Positions 22,518-23,014 of a DNA stretch of 23,014 nt are shown one piece after another. The translations under genes were made by a program, and so were the position numbers. Every line of letters starts with the position of its first letter. Position 1 is the stretch's first letter. The stretch lies in the NCBI GenBank assembly GCA_910588175.1, contig CAJUQQ010000027.1, positions 1-23,014 of the forward strand. Direction: 5' to 3'. The DNA comes from an uncultured Oscillibacter sp. (lineage in GTDB: Bacteria > Bacillota > Clostridia > Oscillospirales > Oscillospiraceae). The notes beneath the pieces are model-generated. The model was not told the origin of the DNA. It saw nothing but the letters and a program-made list of their open reading frames with translations, and searched no databases.

Positions 22518-23014
22518 TTATTTCCCAATTGTCGCCACGAGAACGGCCTTAATGGAGTGCATCCGGTTCTCCGCCTCGTCGAACACAACGCTGTGGCGGC
22601 TCCGGAAGACCTCGTCGGTGACTTCCCGGATGTCCACACCCTTGTCCTTCCACTCCTTTGCCAGCTTCGTCTCGAAATCGTGGAAGGAGGGCAGGCAGTG
22701 CATATAGAGAACGTCCGGATTCCCCGTGGCTTTGATGGTCTCCTCCGTCACCCGGAAGGGGGACAGCAGCTCCGCCCGCTTGGGGATCAGCTCCTCCTCG
22801 CCCATGGAAGCCCAGATATCGCCGTAGATCATATCCGCGCCCTTGAGGGAGCCCATGTCGTCGGTGATCTCAATGAGGCCGCCGTTTTTCCGAGCCTCGG
22901 CGAAGACCCGCTTTACGAGCTCCTGGTCCATCTGCTTGGCCAGCTCTTGGGGCCCCAGGCCCACGAAGTGCATGCCCATTTTGGCCGCGCCGATCATCCA
23001 GGCGTAGCACATGT
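22518..23014 (-). CDS. arcB: Ornithine carbamoyltransferase, C-terminal half (runs off the window)
   Basis: The last 165 residues of a protein normally about 335 long; the N-terminal, carbamoyl-phosphate-binding half lies beyond the right edge. MIGAAKMGMHFVGLGP begins the ornithine-binding domain, DIWASMGEEE contains the SMG loop that binds ornithine and separates this enzyme from aspartate carbamoyltransferase, HCLPSFHD carries the active-site cysteine, and EVFRSRHSVVFDEAENR is the conserved C-terminal block. The enzyme interconverts citrulline plus phosphate with ornithine plus carbamoyl phosphate. The YfcC gene begins 15 bases after the stop, with its ribosome site in between, so the two form an operon. 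That context favours the catabolic arginine deiminase pathway (arcB) over biosynthesis (argF); an arginine deiminase gene upstream would settle it. Confidence 0.93.
   Translation of the reverse strand, partial: MCYAWMIGAAKMGMHFVGLGPQELAKQMDQELVKRVFAEARKNGGLIEITDDMGSLKGADMIYGDIWASMGEEELIPKRAELLSPFRVTEETIKATGNPDVLYMHCLPSFHDFETKLAKEWKDKGVDIREVTDEVFRSRHSVVFDEAENRMHSIKAVLVATIGK

Overview
The window looks like a chromosomal segment of an anaerobic, high-GC member of the Clostridia, most probably Oscillospiraceae (Flavonifractor/Lawsonibacter/Oscillibacter-like). Pointers are the GC-rich coding sequence with strong GGAGG-type ribosome sites and frequent GTG starts, a large SLH-domain S-layer protein, GC-rich palindromic intergenic repeats, and an ornithine carbamoyltransferase/YfcC pair typical of arginine-fermenting Firmicutes. 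The genus is an inference from style, not from a marker gene.

Layout. (1) 137-2401 (-): a stand-alone Mrr-type nuclease fused to a STAND-like NTPase, a probable defence protein, with an intergenic region rich in direct and inverted repeats upstream. (2) 2822-3205 and 3359-4330 (+): a small bacterial PH-domain protein and a membrane-anchored GH25 muramidase, each with its own promoter and terminator. (3) 4578-6710 (-): an orphan hybrid sensor kinase (PAS-PAS-HisKA-degenerate HATPase-REC). (4) 6870-10409 (-): a 1179-residue secreted S-layer protein, preceded by a long leader and an A/T-rich promoter island. (5) 10929-14368 (+): two overlapping ABC half-transporters forming a heterodimeric exporter with textbook asymmetric ATP sites. 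(6) 14677-19238 (+): an ABC importer (fused permease, ATPase, lipoprotein binding protein) closed by a strong terminator. (7) 19381-21044 (+): a tightly coupled trio of a four-helix membrane protein, a HAD-like protein and a glyoxalase-fold protein. (8) 21114-23014 (-): a YfcC-family carrier downstream of the 3' half of ornithine carbamoyltransferase, probably the end of an arginine deiminase operon.

Regulation. The exporter and importer operons each have a sigma-A promoter with a nearly identical LacI-type palindrome (core AAACGTTT) centred about 21 bases past the -10 hexamer, so one repressor probably controls both. The S-layer and importer genes avoid the codons TTA, CTA and TCA almost completely, a sign of high expression; this creates very long false open frames on the opposite strand.

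The points most worth following are the shared operator, the nuclease-NTPase gene with a 20-bp-period direct repeat over its likely promoter, the sensor kinase that has lost its ATP-binding residues, and a roughly 150-bp palindromic element inserted between the importer permease and ATPase genes. I see no CRISPR array, tRNA, rRNA, transposase or phage gene.
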